A DNA stretch of 64,000 nt from Saprospiraceae bacterium (GTDB lineage: Bacteria > Bacteroidota > Bacteroidia > Chitinophagales > Saprospiraceae): NCBI GenBank assembly GCA_016706365.1, contig JADJJU010000011.1, positions 62,001 through 126,000 of the forward strand, written 5' to 3'. Below are positions 62,246 to 64,000 of the stretch, piece by piece. Position 1 is the first letter of the stretch. Each line of letters opens with the position of its first letter. Below the pieces are notes generated by a model. The model worked only from the letters and a program-made list of their open reading frames with translations. It did no database searches and was not told the DNA's origin. The position numbers were made by a program, and so were the translations under genes.

Positions 62246-64000
62246 CTATTTCATAACTACAATTTGCTTTACAATTTGCTGACCCGGAATACTCAGACTG
62301 AGAATATAGGTCCCTCCTGCCAGGGATAATTCATGCGCATCAATAGTTAATTTAAATTCAGTTGAGACCTTTTCAAAGGTCCTTTTTAATCTGGATTTTC
62401 CTGCCAAATCGCTCAGTTCAATATGAAGCGTATCAGGGGATTGCTTGAATTCGGCATGTATGAATATCTTTTCAGATGCAGGATTAGGAGAAACTGTAAA
62501 TGAAAACAAATCATTCTGGATCGCAATTGAGGAACTACCGGGCTCATAGATTTCTAAAGTCTTATTTAGCTCTGCATTAGACAATTCCTGCACTACTCCG
62601 GAAGGCCAATAAATTGTTAAGTTATCAACTATTTCGGTATCTGCCATTCCAAAATGAACAGTCAAACTATTTTGACCCGCGTATCCGGTTTGAGAACTTA
62701 TGATTCGGGTTTGATTGACCAATTCACCATTGATCTGGGCGGAGGCTACTATTCTTACTCCTATCCCATCCGCATTGGATTGCACACCCTTTAAGTTTAA
62801 TTTCAACCAATTATTTTCATTTCCTTCATTTCTATAAATAAGGTTGTTGGGCAACGCTGATGCCGAAGTATTTTTACAGGTAGCAATTACTAAATCCTGA
62901 AAACCATTGTTGTCCAAATCACTCCAGGCTACCCCAAAAGAGCAGGGTGTAGAAAGATCTGCAATACTTGAAGTATCTCTGGAAAAAATACCTTCACCAT
63001 CATTCAGATACAAGAAATTCCTTAGCGATCCATTGCAATATCCATTAGTAATCACAAGGTCCAGATCTCCATCATTATCATAATCAGCAAAGGCGGAGGA
63101 ATATGAACAGCTAAGATCAGACTCTACAACACTTGAAGGATTTTCGAATGTTCCATCACCTTTATTTAAATAGATCAAATTATCCTGAGCAGTAAAAAAA
63201 CCGGCATTCGTTGTGAGCAGATCCAGGTAACCATCATTGTTAATATCACCCCAGCTTGCACTCATCGTTGATCCTGTTTTTGCAAATAAATCCCCGGCCG
63301 CACTCACTTTACTATAAGTACCATCGCCATTATTTTTGAACAGGGTATTTCTGGTGTTATTTTCATTACAAATAAATAAATCAGAGTCGCCATCGTTGTC
63401 ATAATCAATAAAGGACACTCCCCTGCTATGATCTGCATCTACCGTCAATGGATGTTGTTGGAGCAAATTCAACTTGCCACTTCCATCATTTAAATAAACC
63501 TGATTTTTATTGTCGGCAGGACCATTTCCACTATTTGAAACATACAGATCAAGGAATCCATCATTGTTAATATCTGACAAAGCAACAGTTTCAGAATAAG
63601 TTCTCACCGGAGCATTTTGGCCTTTCCAAAAATCAGGAAATTCTGCCATATAAAATCCATTGAATTGATTATACCAAGTCGCCACAAAAATGGATCGCAT
63701 CCCAGAATTCGAAATATCACCTATGCTTGCTCCTACAGAAGATTGGCCCAGAGATTGAAATTTCAATGTATCTTCTTCGAAATTAAAATCACCTTTATTG
63801 AAATACAAAAAGTCCTTTGCCCCACTTGATGGACCATTTGAAATAAAAATCTCATCCAGTCCATCTCCATCCATGTCCACGAGGTTAATGCTCCTGCTAT
63901 CCGAAGGGGTATTGACGACCGGACCCGTAGTCCATTTACTAAATGTGGTTTGAGCAACTAATTTATTATCCGAAAAACTACTGCCAACAGAGAATACAAT
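62246..64000 (-). CDS. FG-GAP/ASPIC-UnbV T9SS cargo, 5' end outside the window
   Basis: The frame is open to the window edge (upstream residues such as WTTGPVVNTPSDSRSINLVDM are read before the GTG at 63880), so the start is missing. FG-GAP/VCBS repeats occupy most of it: VDMDGDGLDEIFISNGP, LSDINNDGFLDLYVSNSG, GDINNDGYLDLLTTN, ADYDNDGDLDLVITNG. Each has a calcium-binding-type DxDxDG or DxNxDG loop. An ASPIC/UnbV domain (NNWLKLNLKGVQSNADGIGVR, HFGMADTEIVDNLTIYWPSG) follows. A type A sorting domain (VSPNPASEKIFIHAEF to IVKQIVVMK) ends the protein. Export is by T9SS. A carbohydrate-binding or adhesion role is plausible. Confidence 0.9.
   Translation of the reverse strand: MVFSVGSSFSDNKLVAQTTFSKWTTGPVVNTPSDSRSINLVDMDGDGLDEIFISNGPSSGAKDFLYFNKGDFNFEEDTLKFQSLGQSSVGASIGDISNSGMRSIFVATWYNQFNGFYMAEFPDFWKGQNAPVRTYSETVALSDINNDGFLDLYVSNSGNGPADNKNQVYLNDGSGKLNLLQQHPLTVDADHSRGVSFIDYDNDGDSDLFICNENNTRNTLFKNNGDGTYSKVSAAGDLFAKTGSTMSASWGDINNDGYLDLLTTNAGFFTAQDNLIYLNKGDGTFENPSSVVESDLSCSYSSAFADYDNDGDLDLVITNGYCNGSLRNFLYLNDGEGIFSRDTSSIADLSTPCSFGVAWSDLDNNGFQDLVIATCKNTSASALPNNLIYRNEGNENNWLKLNLKGVQSNADGIGVRIVASAQINGELVNQTRIISSQTGYAGQNSLTVHFGMADTEIVDNLTIYWPSGVVQELSNAELNKTLEIYEPGSSSIAIQNDLFSFTVSPNPASEKIFIHAEFKQSPDTLHIELSDLAGKSRLKRTFEKVSTEFKLTIDAHELSLAGGTYILSLSIPGQQIVKQIVVMK

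Noticed and set aside
1..64000. tRNA or rRNA genes
   Set aside because: No cloverleaf or rRNA segment was recognised in the gaps; a tRNAscan-SE and Infernal run would be decisive.

Overview
The window looks like chromosomal DNA from a member of the Bacteroidota, possibly a Saprospiria- or Chitinophagia-like environmental species (inference). The signs are type IX secretion (T9SS) C-terminal sorting domains on at least five secreted proteins, SprB-type repeats, a SusC-like outer-membrane barrel with a carboxypeptidase-regulatory plug, a TPR histidine kinase, and TAnnTTTG promoter elements with no Shine-Dalgarno sequences. No phage, plasmid, CRISPR or transposase gene was seen.

Layout. 1-1305: 3' end of groEL and its terminator. 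1311-2070: tandem intergenic repeat array. 2141-4868: TPR histidine kinase and a single-domain response regulator. 5252-7105: M14-type peptidase and a small DMT-like membrane protein. 7374-8714: T9SS cargo. 9282-11222: proline dehydrogenase and shikimate dehydrogenase, divergent from a compact operon at 11318-16043 (miaB, sigma-54-type regulator, lptE, TPR protein, secG). 16672-19017: outer-membrane barrel bracketed by two direct copies of a 233-bp repeat module. 19529-25434: ArsR-SRPBCC pair with a DUF1569 remnant, nhaA, an unknown secreted protein, pirin and a PhyH-type dioxygenase. 25627-34066: membrane methyltransferase-like protein and a series of secreted or surface proteins. 34950-38819: DUF4180, flavin oxidoreductase, TonB-C lipoprotein, tiny TatA-like peptide, bestrophin, W-repeat protein. 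39950-43166: tricorn-like protease. 43351-45719: ECF sigma operon and DinB protein. 45773-51472: polytopic membrane proteins, three of them GT-C-like. 52055-61679: SprB-repeat protein overlapping a 2,319-residue Calx-beta/GEVED adhesin. 62246-64000: FG-GAP/ASPIC T9SS cargo, cut by the window edge.

Two things stand out beyond the genes. First, the intergenic DNA is full of structured repeats: heptamer-periodic arrays punctuated by AACAGCC, and clusters of two to four hairpins separated by the octamer ACATCACC. The hairpin arms differ between copies but change in a compensating way. Second, at least seven genes and one gene remnant are broken by single-base changes in short homopolymers. In most cases restoring the base gives a full-length family member, which points to sequencing error more than to decay, but reads are needed to decide.

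Functionally the window mixes housekeeping (chaperonin, tRNA thiomethylation, LPS transport, Sec translocation, proline catabolism, shikimate pathway, sodium/proton exchange) with a large secreted and surface-adhesion repertoire that would be exported by Sec and then T9SS. The T9SS machinery itself is not in the window.
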